From contig CACWOX010000026.1 of the NCBI GenBank assembly GCA_902762615.1, positions 1-33,270 of the forward strand: a stretch of DNA of 33,270 nt, given 5' to 3'. Both the position numbers and the translations under genes were made by a program. Below the pieces are notes generated by a model. It was not told the DNA's origin and did no database searches. It saw only the letters and a program-made list of their open reading frames with translations. This DNA is from an uncultured Ruminococcus sp. Its GTDB lineage: Bacteria; Bacillota; Clostridia; Oscillospirales; Acutalibacteraceae. Each line of letters opens with the position of its first letter. Position 1 is the stretch's first letter. Positions 23,990 to 31,848 of the stretch are shown piece by piece.

Positions 23990-24985
23990 TCAATTTTCGC
24001 TGTCTCCGTAAATATTCTGCTCCCAGATATTGTTTTCTATTTCGCGGAAATCAGTAAGCTCGAAGTTTTCTTTCAGATATGCGCCAAGATAATCCGATAC
24101 TTTTTCGGCGCCATAAACATTCAGATGACCCGGATCCGAAAAATCCTTTTTACCGTCAAATCCCACTTCATCGTACAGCTCGAAAAAATCAAGATAATAG
24201 CAGCCGTTTTCCTGAGCATATTTCGTCATTGCATCACGGTAATTGTATTCGCCGCGATAGGGATTGGTAAAGAAAACTATCTCGATGTTGTTTTTTTTGC
24301 ACAGCGCGACAATCTTATCCAATTCACTTATTGCCAAATCGCTGAGTTCCAATTGCTCAAACTGTGAGCTGTCATACAAGCTTATCGTATAAACGTTTTC
24401 ATCATGAGAAAACCCCATTGCCTTCTTATAGCCTTCCCCTATTTCAATAAAGCCAAAGTTTTCTTTTTTAAGAGAGCTCCAATTTTCATGCAGAATGAGC
24501 ACAGGGAAATAATAGGCTACATAGCTTTTGTAATTTGTACCAAAACTGTTTTTGATATATTCGCGTTTGGCTTTTTCGTTTCTCAGGTATTTTGAAGTAA
24601 AAATCTCCGCTCCGGGATCTGAATTTTGCCTGACAATACCGACATTGAATGCTTCAATAAGAGCCACCTTCGGCTTCTGATATTCCAGAGAGTCCTCAAT
24701 AAACAATCTGGTTGTATTGATTTTTTGCCAGTTCCACGCAAAATTAAAGGCGCCTATACCGTAATTGTCATAAAATACCTTCGGCTTTACGCCTCTGAAA
24801 GCATGGCTGGAGCCGTATATCATTACCTCTACGCTGTCTTTTGGAAGAGAATAAAAAAATGCAGTGCGATATTGGCAGTCAATAATATCATTCGGCTGAA
24901 AAACAGAGCTCATTTCATACAGGAAAAAGATGATCAGTCCGAGTGTAATCATACAGCTCAATATTCTTTTTAATGTTTTTTTCAT
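23990..24985 (-). CDS. SGNH-like extracellular protein (AlgX/DltD-like partner of MBOAT)
   Basis: The product is 331 residues. An N-terminal membrane anchor (about 8-25) is followed by an extracellular SGNH-hydrolase-like domain: VEVMIYGSSHAFRG with the likely nucleophile S60 after G58, VALIEAFNVG, IEIVFFTNPYRGEYN, and a C-terminal DPGHLN with D284 and H287. This matches proteins that work with MBOAT acyltransferases to O-acylate an extracellular polymer. It begins 12 bases after the MBOAT stop, with GAGGTC before the ATG, so the pair is almost certainly co-expressed. The polymer is not known from the sequence. Confidence 0.85.
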   Translation of the reverse strand: MKKTLKRILSCMITLGLIIFFLYEMSSVFQPNDIIDCQYRTAFFYSLPKDSVEVMIYGSSHAFRGVKPKVFYDNYGIGAFNFAWNWQKINTTRLFIEDSLEYQKPKVALIEAFNVGIVRQNSDPGAEIFTSKYLRNEKAKREYIKNSFGTNYKSYVAYYFPVLILHENWSSLKKENFGFIEIGEGYKKAMGFSHDENVYTISLYDSSQFEQLELSDLAISELDKIVALCKKNNIEIVFFTNPYRGEYNYRDAMTKYAQENGCYYLDFFELYDEVGFDGKKDFSDPGHLNVYGAEKVSDYLGAYLKENFELTDFREIENNIWEQNIYGDSEN

Positions 24986-24997
24986 GCTAATTGACCT

Positions 24998-26494
24998 CTA
25001 AAACTGGAAATATATAAATGCCGCGCTGTCAAGTCTCTCACCGTACTTGCCAAAAAGCAGCACTGCACAGACACATATCGCTATAAACAGCCATCTGAAC
25101 CAGTAATCCTGCTTGAGAATGATCTGCCTGATCTGTATGCCTTTTCTTTTCAATATATCCGCCATCAGCAGAATAACCGCACAAACCATAAGCAGTCTGA
25201 AATTTTGAATGTCCAGACCGCATTTATAAATGGAGCCGTCAAAGATCACCCATGGGTTTTGGACACAGAATATGGAATCTATGATATGGAATGCGTCTTT
25301 TATGCTCTGCGCTCTGAAAAAAATCCATGAAAAATCCACCAGCACAAAAGTCATGACGGTACACGCAATCCTGTGACCAAGTGAATCTCTGTGGAGTCTG
25401 AGCAGCGATACTGCCTTATCCCGAACAGGCTGAAGCGCCTCGCCGATGACCTGATAGAGTCCATTGAGTCCGCCCCACGCAAGATAGGTAAACTGGGCAC
25501 CGTGCCACAGTCCGCTGATCAGAAAGACCGTCATTTTATTCAGATATTTGCGCACCGTACCCTTGCGGCTGCCGCCCAGAGGTATGTAGAGATAATCCTT
25601 GAACCACGACGTCAGGGAGATATGCCAGTTTCTCCAGAATTCGCCAACCGATCGGGAAAGATACGGCGCATTGAAGTTTTCCATCAGCCGTATGCCCAGA
25701 AACATGGCGGCTCCCATTGCGATTGTGGAATATCCTGAAAAATCACAGTAGATCTGCACCGCAAAAAGCACCGTGGCAACTATCAGATAATAGCCCCCAT
25801 ATGTCGTGTAATCGCCGTAAACCGTATCCACGAACACCGCTATTCTGTCGGCGACAACCAGCTTCAGAAAGAAGCCCCACAGCATAAGCAGAAAGCCTTC
25901 CCTCGCCATGTCATAGTCAAACTTTTTAGGCTCGGCAAGCTGCTTGAGCAGGTTTTTCGATCTCTCGATGGGTCCTGCTACAAGCTGCGGAAAGAAAGAG
26001 ACAAACAGCGCGTATTGAAAGAAATTTCTTTCGGCGTATATCTCATCGCGGTAAACGTCCATTGTATAGCTCAGTGCCTGAAACGTGTAAAATGATATGC
26101 CAACCGGCAAAATCACATCCACTGTCGGCGCCGACAGGCTTATATGCATAAGGGCAAAAATCTTTGTGAGATTAAACAGAATAAAATTGGCATATTTAAA
26201 ATAGCATAATATTCCTAAATTTGAAACAAAGCTCAGCGCGACGACGGTTTTTTTATACCTTCTCTTTTTGACAGCATCTGCCTCCATTTTCTTGACTTTT
26301 TCCAGAAGCAATCCGCTGGCATATGTGATAGCGGTCGATGTGAAAATCAGAATGGCGTATTTCGCATTCCAGCACATATAAAAATAATAACTCGCCGCAA
26401 GAAGCCAGAGCTGCTTGACTTTTTTGGGAATTACAAAATACACCAGCAGCACAATCGGAAAGAAAACCAAGAAACCTACTGAATTAAATAACAT
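24998..26494 (-). CDS. MBOAT family O-acyltransferase (AlgI/DltB-like)
   Basis: This 498-residue multipass membrane protein transfers acyl groups across the membrane. Typical parts are FPIVLLVYFVIPKKVKQLWLL near the start, PVGISFYTFQALSYTMDVYR, FPQLVAGPIERSKNLL, FCDFSGYSTIAMGAA-like YCDFSGYS, FWRNWHISLTSWFKDYLYIPLGGSRKG, and the catalytic His in ISGLWHGAQFTYLAWG. These fit the PatA/AlgI group. The start MLFNSVGFLV at 26494 has GAAAGG 10 bases upstream; an ATG at 26512 gives six more residues but no site. It lies 60 bases after the polyferredoxin gene, so one long transcript is possible, and it is followed closely by its SGNH partner. Confidence 0.93.
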   Translation of the reverse strand: MLFNSVGFLVFFPIVLLVYFVIPKKVKQLWLLAASYYFYMCWNAKYAILIFTSTAITYASGLLLEKVKKMEADAVKKRRYKKTVVALSFVSNLGILCYFKYANFILFNLTKIFALMHISLSAPTVDVILPVGISFYTFQALSYTMDVYRDEIYAERNFFQYALFVSFFPQLVAGPIERSKNLLKQLAEPKKFDYDMAREGFLLMLWGFFLKLVVADRIAVFVDTVYGDYTTYGGYYLIVATVLFAVQIYCDFSGYSTIAMGAAMFLGIRLMENFNAPYLSRSVGEFWRNWHISLTSWFKDYLYIPLGGSRKGTVRKYLNKMTVFLISGLWHGAQFTYLAWGGLNGLYQVIGEALQPVRDKAVSLLRLHRDSLGHRIACTVMTFVLVDFSWIFFRAQSIKDAFHIIDSIFCVQNPWVIFDGSIYKCGLDIQNFRLLMVCAVILLMADILKRKGIQIRQIILKQDYWFRWLFIAICVCAVLLFGKYGERLDSAAFIYFQF

Positions 26495-26553
26495 TTCGCA
26501 AAAACCTTTCATTCATGATTGCATTCACCGTTGCCCCGGCAATGTTTTATGTT

Positions 26554-27414
26554 CTATGCTTTATGCTTTGAATCTATCGTTCCCGCATGATTTCTGACAG
26601 TCAGACATGTAAAGCAGATGGCTCCGTGAGGGCAGCCGCTCACGCATTTGCCGCACCTGATGCACTCGGGATGATTGGGCGCAGCAACAGGATTCACCGC
26701 CATATCGCATACCTTGGCACATGCGCCGCAGTTCACGCATTTATTGCCGTCCACATGAAGACGGACTGCCGACACCTTATTGAACAAAGCGTAAAATGCG
26801 CCGAGGGGACAGATGTATTTGCAGAAGGGTCGTGCGATAACGATTGAGGTAAAAACCACAGCCATCAGCACTGTTGCCTTCCATGTGAATATCCCGCCCA
26901 ACAGCGATCTGAGTCTGCTGTCAGCTGCCGACAGCATTATGCCCGAGAGCGTGCCGGACGGACAGACATATTTGCAGAAAAACGGCGTGAATTTATAAGT
27001 AAACGGCAATATCAGCACCATGATAAGAAGCATGGCGTATTTGATATATCTGAGCTGCCTGTCGCCTCGGAATGTGCGCAGCTTCTTGGGCGAAGGCACC
27101 CTGAAAAGCAAATCCTGCAAAAATCCGAACGGACACAGAAATCCGCAGATCAGCCTGCCGAATGCCGCGCCGAAGAACATCATCAGCCCCAATACATAGT
27201 ACGGAAATCTGAATTTCCACGCCGAAACGGCATTTTGCAGCGACCCCAGCGGACAGGCTCCCAGCGCTCCGGGGCAGGAATAGCAGTTCAGTCCCGGCAC
27301 GCATACATTTTTTCCCGCGCCGGTATAAATCTGCCCTGTAAAAAAGCCTTTGACATTGGCGTTTTGCAGCGCAGCCGCAGCAGCCTGAATGAACGTTCTC
27401 TTTTTGTTATCCAA
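26554..27414 (-). CDS. Membrane polyferredoxin, 4Fe-4S binding (NapH/CcoG-like)
   Basis: The product is 286 residues. A Cys-rich N-terminal motif VCVPGLNCYSCPGALGACP (C38, C44, C47, C54) is followed by about four to five transmembrane helices with CGFLCPFG (C90, C94), CKYVCPSG (C147, C151) and CKYICPLG (C198, C202). Two ferredoxin-type clusters come next: C226/C229/C232/C236 and C251/C254/C257/C261, then CFTC. Such proteins pass electrons through or along the membrane. The likely start is TTG at 27414, with GGAG 10 bases upstream. It overlaps the stop of the CXXC peptide gene by 8 bases. The frame continues to 27453 without a site. Confidence 0.88.
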   Translation of the reverse strand: MDNKKRTFIQAAAAALQNANVKGFFTGQIYTGAGKNVCVPGLNCYSCPGALGACPLGSLQNAVSAWKFRFPYYVLGLMMFFGAAFGRLICGFLCPFGFLQDLLFRVPSPKKLRTFRGDRQLRYIKYAMLLIMVLILPFTYKFTPFFCKYVCPSGTLSGIMLSAADSRLRSLLGGIFTWKATVLMAVVFTSIVIARPFCKYICPLGAFYALFNKVSAVRLHVDGNKCVNCGACAKVCDMAVNPVAAPNHPECIRCGKCVSGCPHGAICFTCLTVRNHAGTIDSKHKA

Positions 27415-27556
27415 TGCCGATACACTCCAGACAAATCCGAACAGCCTTGGCAAGCACCTGATGATTCTGTTTCATGGCGACGCCGGCAGCAATTAATATC
27501 ACGGCGGTCAAAAGCAGCCCAGCCGTCAGAAGATTTTCATTTTTGAGCCAACTCAT
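27407..27556 (-). CDS. CD1871A family CXXC motif-containing small membrane peptide
   Basis: This 49-residue gene has GAGG six bases before the ATG at 27556. MSWLKNENLL is followed by a transmembrane helix (about 10-27) and then HQVLAKAVRICLECIGIG, ending directly after the CLEC motif. The ICLECIGIG ending is the hallmark of the CD1871A-type clostridial peptides, whose function is unknown. It is 13 bases after the thioredoxin-like lipoprotein gene and overlaps the polyferredoxin start, so the three are probably translated together. The CXXC could act as a thiol relay or hold a cluster; this is inference. Confidence 0.85.
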   Translation of the reverse strand: MSWLKNENLLTAGLLLTAVILIAAGVAMKQNHQVLAKAVRICLECIGIG

Positions 27557-27569
27557 TTTTTTCCTCATT

Positions 27570-28103
27570 TCAGCCCTTGAGATAAGAGAGAATCACGCCT
27601 TCCCACTCCTCATAGGACTTCGAGCCGACATAAGGCACATCGGAAAGCACCTTGCCGCTGCCGTCGGTGAAAAAGGTGGTGGGTACATATCCGGTCTGGA
27701 ATTTATCAAACGCCGCGCAGGACTTTATCATGGGATATTTTATACCGTTTTCGCTGATGATATCCTTCAGACCGTCGGTGTCGCTGTAAACACCCACTAT
27801 CATCAGACCCTCGGACTTGTATTTTTTGTAGAGCTTCTGCAAATCGGGCAGTTCACTTCGGCAGGGAGCGCACCACGGCTCCCACATGTTGAACATAATC
27901 ACCTTTGCCGTGCTGTAATCTTCAAATGTGACCTTCTTGCCGTTGATATCGGTAGTGGTAAAGCTGAATTCTTCCGCCTGCTCCGCTTTGGCAGAGCGGG
28001 TATCAGTATCGCTGACAAAGTTCTTTTTGGGAGAGGAACAGGCAACAAGAAGAAACACGGAAACCGCCAGCAGAACCGCAAGCGGCTTTTTTACGATTTT
28101 CAT
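27570..28103 (-). CDS. TlpA/ResA-like thioredoxin-fold lipoprotein
   Basis: The product is 177 residues. The signal ends in a lipobox with Cys22 (LLVACSS), so the protein is probably anchored outside the membrane. The redoxin domain begins at about 45 (FSFTTTDINGKKVTFEDYS) and has the active site WCAPC (C78, C81) in IMFNMWEPWCAPCRSELPDL, and the cis-Pro P142 in GYVPTTFF. A further Cys130 is present. This fits thiol-disulfide reductases such as ResA/TlpA. AGGAGG lies before the ATG. It heads a group with the CXXC peptide and the membrane polyferredoxin, which suggests that it receives electrons from them. Confidence 0.93.
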   Translation of the reverse strand: MKIVKKPLAVLLAVSVFLLVACSSPKKNFVSDTDTRSAKAEQAEEFSFTTTDINGKKVTFEDYSTAKVIMFNMWEPWCAPCRSELPDLQKLYKKYKSEGLMIVGVYSDTDGLKDIISENGIKYPMIKSCAAFDKFQTGYVPTTFFTDGSGKVLSDVPYVGSKSYEEWEGVILSYLKG

Positions 28104-28178
28104 TCAAATACCTCCTGCATAAAAATACTCATTATAATTTAACCATATTCCGCCCCAATTATCAAGTGATTTTTGAAA

Positions 28179-28231
28179 TAAAAAGCAAAATCGCACACGC
28201 CGCTCTGATCCAGCAGGAGTAACGTGTGCGA
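28179..28231 (-). terminator. Terminator after the CHAP/Ig-repeat gene
   Basis: TCGCACACG (28191-28199) pairs perfectly with CGTGTGCGA (28223-28231). On the minus strand the stem is followed by TTTTGCTTTTTAT. It lies 16 bases after the stop of the CHAP gene and before the thioredoxin-like gene. Confidence 0.85.
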
Positions 28232-28246
28232 AAATGCAATTGTCGA

Positions 28247-30364
28247 TTATTTCAGAGTAATGGTTGCCGGATTGGAATTGACGCTTTTGCCGGAGACATC
28301 GGTTATCTTGCAATAGACCTTCATGCCGTTCCAGCTGTTATTTGCTGTAGCCGTGGTAGCAGCTGTAGTGTGCCCATTCCACAGGCTCCACGCGCTCGCG
28401 CCGGATTTCCTGTAGTACCACTGATACTTCAGACCCTCACCTTCCGCAACTACGGTAAAGGCAACTGTATTGCCGGATTTTACCGAAATGTCGGCAGGTT
28501 GAGCCGTTATTTTGAGCGCCTTGATAAGAGTGACGGTAACGGTATCGGATTTCACGGAATTGCCGCTGCCGTCCTTTACCAGACAATAAAGCTGTATGCC
28601 GTTCCATGTGGAGTTGGGCGTCACGGTTTCAGACGCGTGAGTGCGTCCGTTCCATACAGACCACGCGGAAGCGCCCTTTTTCTTGAAATACCACTGGTAT
28701 GTCAGACCGCTGCCGGTTGCTTTGACAGATAAAGTCAGCGAGTCTCCCTGATGAATCGTTTTGCTCTGGGGCTGCGATGTTATCTTAATCGCGGAAACAA
28801 TCGTAATGGTTGCAGCGCTGGAATTCACCGAATAACCGCTGCTGTCGCTCACCTTACAGTAAACCTTCATGCCGTTCCAGCCGTCGTTTGAAACAGCGGT
28901 AGTGGTGGCAGTGGTGTGGTTCTTCCACAGGCTCCATGATGTCGCGCCGGATTTCTTATAATACCACTGGTATTTGAGCCCCTCACCGCTTGCCACAACC
29001 GTGAATGCAACGTTACTGCCCGACTTTACCGAAATGTCGGCAGGTTGAGCCGTTATTTTGAGCGCCTTGGCAACAGTGATGGACGCGGCATTGGAATTGA
29101 CCGAATAGCCGTTTCCGTCGGTCACTTTGCAGTAAACCTTCATACCGTTCCATGTGTCATTTGACACGGCGGATGTGGTTGCGGTGGTATGATTATTCCA
29201 TACGCTCCAATCAGAAGCGCCTGATTTTTTATAATACCACTGGTATTTCAGACCGCTTCCGGTGGCTGCAACGGTAAAGCTCACCTTATCGCCCGACCTT
29301 ACCGAAACATTGGCAGGCTGTGTCGTAATTTTGACCGGAGGGTTGACGGTGACAAATAATGTGCGCGTCTTTCCGGCGTAGCTCACGGTGATGGCTTGTG
29401 TGCCCGTTTTACCGAGAACGGAGGGCGAACAGGTAAAGCCGCTTGTAATGCTCCTGCTGCTGCCGTCCTCATAATTTACGGAAAGTATCATGCCGCTTGC
29501 GTCGAACTTCTCGCCCAGCAAATATGTCATTTTATTCGGATTCTGCTTGACGGTAATGGAGGAAACTACCTTTTCTCCGGTTGTAGTGAGGGATTTCACG
29601 CCGGACTGGTACTCATTGCCGTCAACCACCACAAAGAATTTATAATAATATGTCGTTCCGGAATACAGCGTGATGCCGCACTCGCTCGTGAGATCATACC
29701 AGATATTCTCGGTGTATTTGCCGATCGACTCGGTGTGACGCTTGGTCATATTGCCGGTTGATGTCCCGAGATAAAATCCAGCCGACGTAATGCTCATGCC
29801 CGAAATCGTAGCACGTATAACAGAATTGGTATTGGTGGTGTTTTCGCTCCATACATTTGTGAACGGCCATGTGCCGGAACCGCTGTTCCAATTGGGGCGG
29901 ATAACGCCCCAGTAGGGATTGCCAAGCCCGTTGTATTTATAGCCGACCTTTTCCACATATGAATGGTAATTGAAATTCTGATGATATGTCACATAATCGG
30001 ATTCATATATGGCGACATGTCCGTAGGGGTTGGAATCGTTTCCGGAATATACAAGGATATCACCTTTCTGAGGCTGTGCGCCCTGGATTCTCTGCCATCC
30101 CGCGGGAAGCGTATTCCAGGCATAATCGCAGGCATTGCCGGAGGAACGGCTGACGCCCAGATAATCGTAATACGCAAGAATCAGATCGACGCATTGTGCG
30201 CCGTACGAACCGTCCATATCGAGGCTCTGTCCAACCTTGCTCTGCACCCACGATATCGCATCATTCTGCGTTCTGCTCGTTGCGTGCGCCATAGCGGAAG
30301 GCATAGCAAGAAACGCCATCATCAATGCTAAAAGAACACTTGCAAGTCTAACGCGTCTTTTCAT
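28247..30364 (-). CDS. Secreted CHAP-domain peptidoglycan hydrolase with Ig-like repeats
   Basis: The product is 705 residues. A signal peptide (1-~27, ending AMAHA) is followed by a CHAP domain (about 34-160) with C58 (GAQCVDL) and H116 (YGHVAIY), the pair expected for an amidase/endopeptidase on cell-wall peptides. A fibronectin-like segment (~165-265) and a Big_3-like domain (~268-342, YLLGEKFDASGMILSVNYEDGS) come next. Four Ig-like repeats of about 91 residues (344-705) each contain a YQWYYKKSGA..W..W core and WNGMKVYCKV. No sorting signal or binding motif such as LPXTG is seen, so it is probably released or held by its repeats. It has a consensus promoter and its own terminator. Confidence 0.93.
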   Translation of the reverse strand: MKRRVRLASVLLALMMAFLAMPSAMAHATSRTQNDAISWVQSKVGQSLDMDGSYGAQCVDLILAYYDYLGVSRSSGNACDYAWNTLPAGWQRIQGAQPQKGDILVYSGNDSNPYGHVAIYESDYVTYHQNFNYHSYVEKVGYKYNGLGNPYWGVIRPNWNSGSGTWPFTNVWSENTTNTNSVIRATISGMSITSAGFYLGTSTGNMTKRHTESIGKYTENIWYDLTSECGITLYSGTTYYYKFFVVVDGNEYQSGVKSLTTTGEKVVSSITVKQNPNKMTYLLGEKFDASGMILSVNYEDGSSRSITSGFTCSPSVLGKTGTQAITVSYAGKTRTLFVTVNPPVKITTQPANVSVRSGDKVSFTVAATGSGLKYQWYYKKSGASDWSVWNNHTTATTSAVSNDTWNGMKVYCKVTDGNGYSVNSNAASITVAKALKITAQPADISVKSGSNVAFTVVASGEGLKYQWYYKKSGATSWSLWKNHTTATTTAVSNDGWNGMKVYCKVSDSSGYSVNSSAATITIVSAIKITSQPQSKTIHQGDSLTLSVKATGSGLTYQWYFKKKGASAWSVWNGRTHASETVTPNSTWNGIQLYCLVKDGSGNSVKSDTVTVTLIKALKITAQPADISVKSGNTVAFTVVAEGEGLKYQWYYRKSGASAWSLWNGHTTAATTATANNSWNGMKVYCKITDVSGKSVNSNPATITLK
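28250..29335 (-). repeat. Four tandem ~273-bp repeats inside the CHAP gene
   Basis: Residues 344-434, 435-525, 526-616 and 617-705 are four direct repeats of 91, 91, 91 and 89 residues, each an Ig-like domain. Repeats 2 and 4 are closest (both begin LKITAQPADISVKSG), and repeat 3 is the most diverged (IKITSQPQSKTIHQGD). This pattern suggests duplication of domain units followed by drift, and the copy number could change by recombination. Confidence 0.88.
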
Positions 30365-30409
30365 AAATCATCGACCTTTCTTCAATTTATCATACTGACA
30401 CAAATGCAC

Positions 30410-30430
30410 GAAACAGACATTTCCTGTTTC
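30410..30430. promoter_or_regulatory. Inverted repeat just downstream of the CHAP gene start site
   Basis: GAAACAG (30410-30416) and CTGTTTC (30424-30430) are perfect inverted copies with a 7-base gap, lying within the first 25 bases of the expected CHAP transcript. It could be a protein-binding operator or a 5' stabilising hairpin. Confidence 0.4.
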
Positions 30431-30441
30431 CGTCACCTATC

Positions 30442-30469
30442 ATTATAAGCATTTATTTCAAAATGTCAA
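30442..30469 (-). promoter_or_regulatory. Consensus promoter of the CHAP gene
   Basis: On the minus strand TTGACA (30469-30464) and TATAAT (30447-30442) match the consensus fully with 16 bases between them. The expected start is near 30435, about 70 bases before the ATG at 30364. Confidence 0.82.
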
Positions 30470-30491
30470 TCAGAATAAAAAAAACAAAAAA

Positions 30492-30558
30492 TTCCTTCCG
30501 CCGAATAAATCGCCGCATTCCCGTCAATAATCACAGCGACATTCCAACCGAAGGAAGG
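30492..30558 (+). promoter_or_regulatory. Ribosome binding site of the FAD oxidoreductase gene, possibly hidden by pairing
   Basis: AAGGAAGG (30551-30558) lies 8 bases before the TTG start at 30567 and decides that start. TTCCTTC (30492-30498) upstream can pair with GAAGGAA (30550-30556), which would cover the site if transcription begins before 30492. No strong promoter was found for this gene. Confidence 0.4.
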
Positions 30559-30566
30559 CAATTGCA

Positions 30567-31847
30567 TTGAGAAAACCCGATTACGGCATAAAGCGGAAAC
30601 CACCGGCATTCATCGGAAAAATACCCAAATTGTACCCGTGGCTCAGTGAGGACAGACACTGCGATATATGCGTGATTGGCGGTGGACTGACGGGAGCAAT
30701 GTGCGCCATGGCGGCAGCTGAAATGGGATTGAGTGTCACATTGATTACTTCCGGCGGCGTTGGCTTCGGAAGTACCGGACACAGCACAGGCTGTGCGCAG
30801 TTTGACTGCGGGAGCACTCTCACTGAAGCCGACAGAGTAATGAGCACGGACGAAGCTCTTCGGCTGTACGCTCTTGGCTTTGAGGCTCTCGATGACCTCG
30901 GCAATCTCTGCAACGCTCTCGACGGCGAGTACAAAAAATCCGGCTTATCTGCCGATTTTATACGCCGTGATTCTCTGCTGTTTACATCCGATCCCACCGA
31001 GCTTGAACTGATGGAAAGGGAATATATCGCGCGGAACAAAAAATTTTCCGGCTGCACATTCATTACCCGCAAGACCGCCGAGAATTCATTTGAATTTCCC
31101 ATCTGCGGCGGTATTCTGACAAAAGAAGGCGGAGCCGCGCTCAATCCCTACGCACTTGCGCACCTCTGCCTGATGAAAGCGGAAGAACTCGGCGCCGGCA
31201 TATTCGAGCAAACCGAAGCCATCGACATTCAGACGCCCAAAAATGACGAAGGATGCGTTATCATAAAAACCTCAACCTATCGCACGATATACGCCGACAG
31301 GCTGATTTTCGCCACGGGGAGCAAAGGCATTCGCGCCATGACCGAGCGCAGCAGGAAATATATATCCTTCACAGAAATCGCTCCATTGCCTGAGGGAACG
31401 GCAGGCTGGTCGGGAAAGTGCATTCTGCGTACATTCGGCGGACGCGAAAGAAACGGGATCAGCAGCGTCATTCGCCCTGACGGGAAAATCGCCGTCTCAA
31501 CGGTGTGCAAAAGTGGGATAATAGAAAAGTTTTCCCGCAGAGACGAGACGAATTTCGCCAAATATGACAAACTGCGGGAAACGATTCAAAAGCTGCTTCC
31601 GGATGTAAGCGAAACAAAAATTCAATACGAGTATTCGTATGAATTTTCAGCTATTTACGACGGATTACCCATCATAGGCAGACATGAAGAGTACAAAAAC
31701 TGCCTATTTGCGCTGTGCGGATTGTCCGGCATATTCACAGAAGCAGCCCTGCCTGTATTCTCGCAAATCGCACGCAATTGCGCTGTAAAAATGCTTGAAA
31801 GCAATTCGACAGAGAACGACCCGCTGTTCGACCCGATGAGACTGTAA
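30567..31847 (+). CDS. FAD-dependent oxidoreductase (DAO family)
   Basis: The product is 426 residues. A leader of about 30 residues (PAFIGKIPKLYPWLSEDRHC) is followed by the nucleotide-binding fold CDICVIGGGLTGAMCAMAAAEMGLSVTLI (G38-G43). GSTGHSTGCAQFD (~68-80) and a C-terminal SAIYDGLPIIGRHEEYKNCLFALCGLSGIF are both typical of DadA/glycine-oxidase-like flavoenzymes. The substrate cannot be named. The Rieske domain sometimes fused to such proteins is absent. The start is TTG, supported by AAGGAAGG. It is transcribed divergently from the CHAP gene and ends one base before the stop of the opposing zinc-ribbon gene. Confidence 0.88.
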   Translation: MRKPDYGIKRKPPAFIGKIPKLYPWLSEDRHCDICVIGGGLTGAMCAMAAAEMGLSVTLITSGGVGFGSTGHSTGCAQFDCGSTLTEADRVMSTDEALRLYALGFEALDDLGNLCNALDGEYKKSGLSADFIRRDSLLFTSDPTELELMEREYIARNKKFSGCTFITRKTAENSFEFPICGGILTKEGGAALNPYALAHLCLMKAEELGAGIFEQTEAIDIQTPKNDEGCVIIKTSTYRTIYADRLIFATGSKGIRAMTERSRKYISFTEIAPLPEGTAGWSGKCILRTFGGRERNGISSVIRPDGKIAVSTVCKSGIIEKFSRRDETNFAKYDKLRETIQKLLPDVSETKIQYEYSYEFSAIYDGLPIIGRHEEYKNCLFALCGLSGIFTEAALPVFSQIARNCAVKMLESNSTENDPLFDPMRL

Positions 31848-31848
31848 G

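Noticed and set aside
26554-27453. Frameshift at the start of the polyferredoxin gene
   Set aside because: The odd N-terminal residues come from reading upstream of the true TTG start at 27414; the frame from there matches the family.
28250-29335. CRISPR array
   Set aside because: The repeats are about 273 bp, in frame, and encode Ig-like domains.
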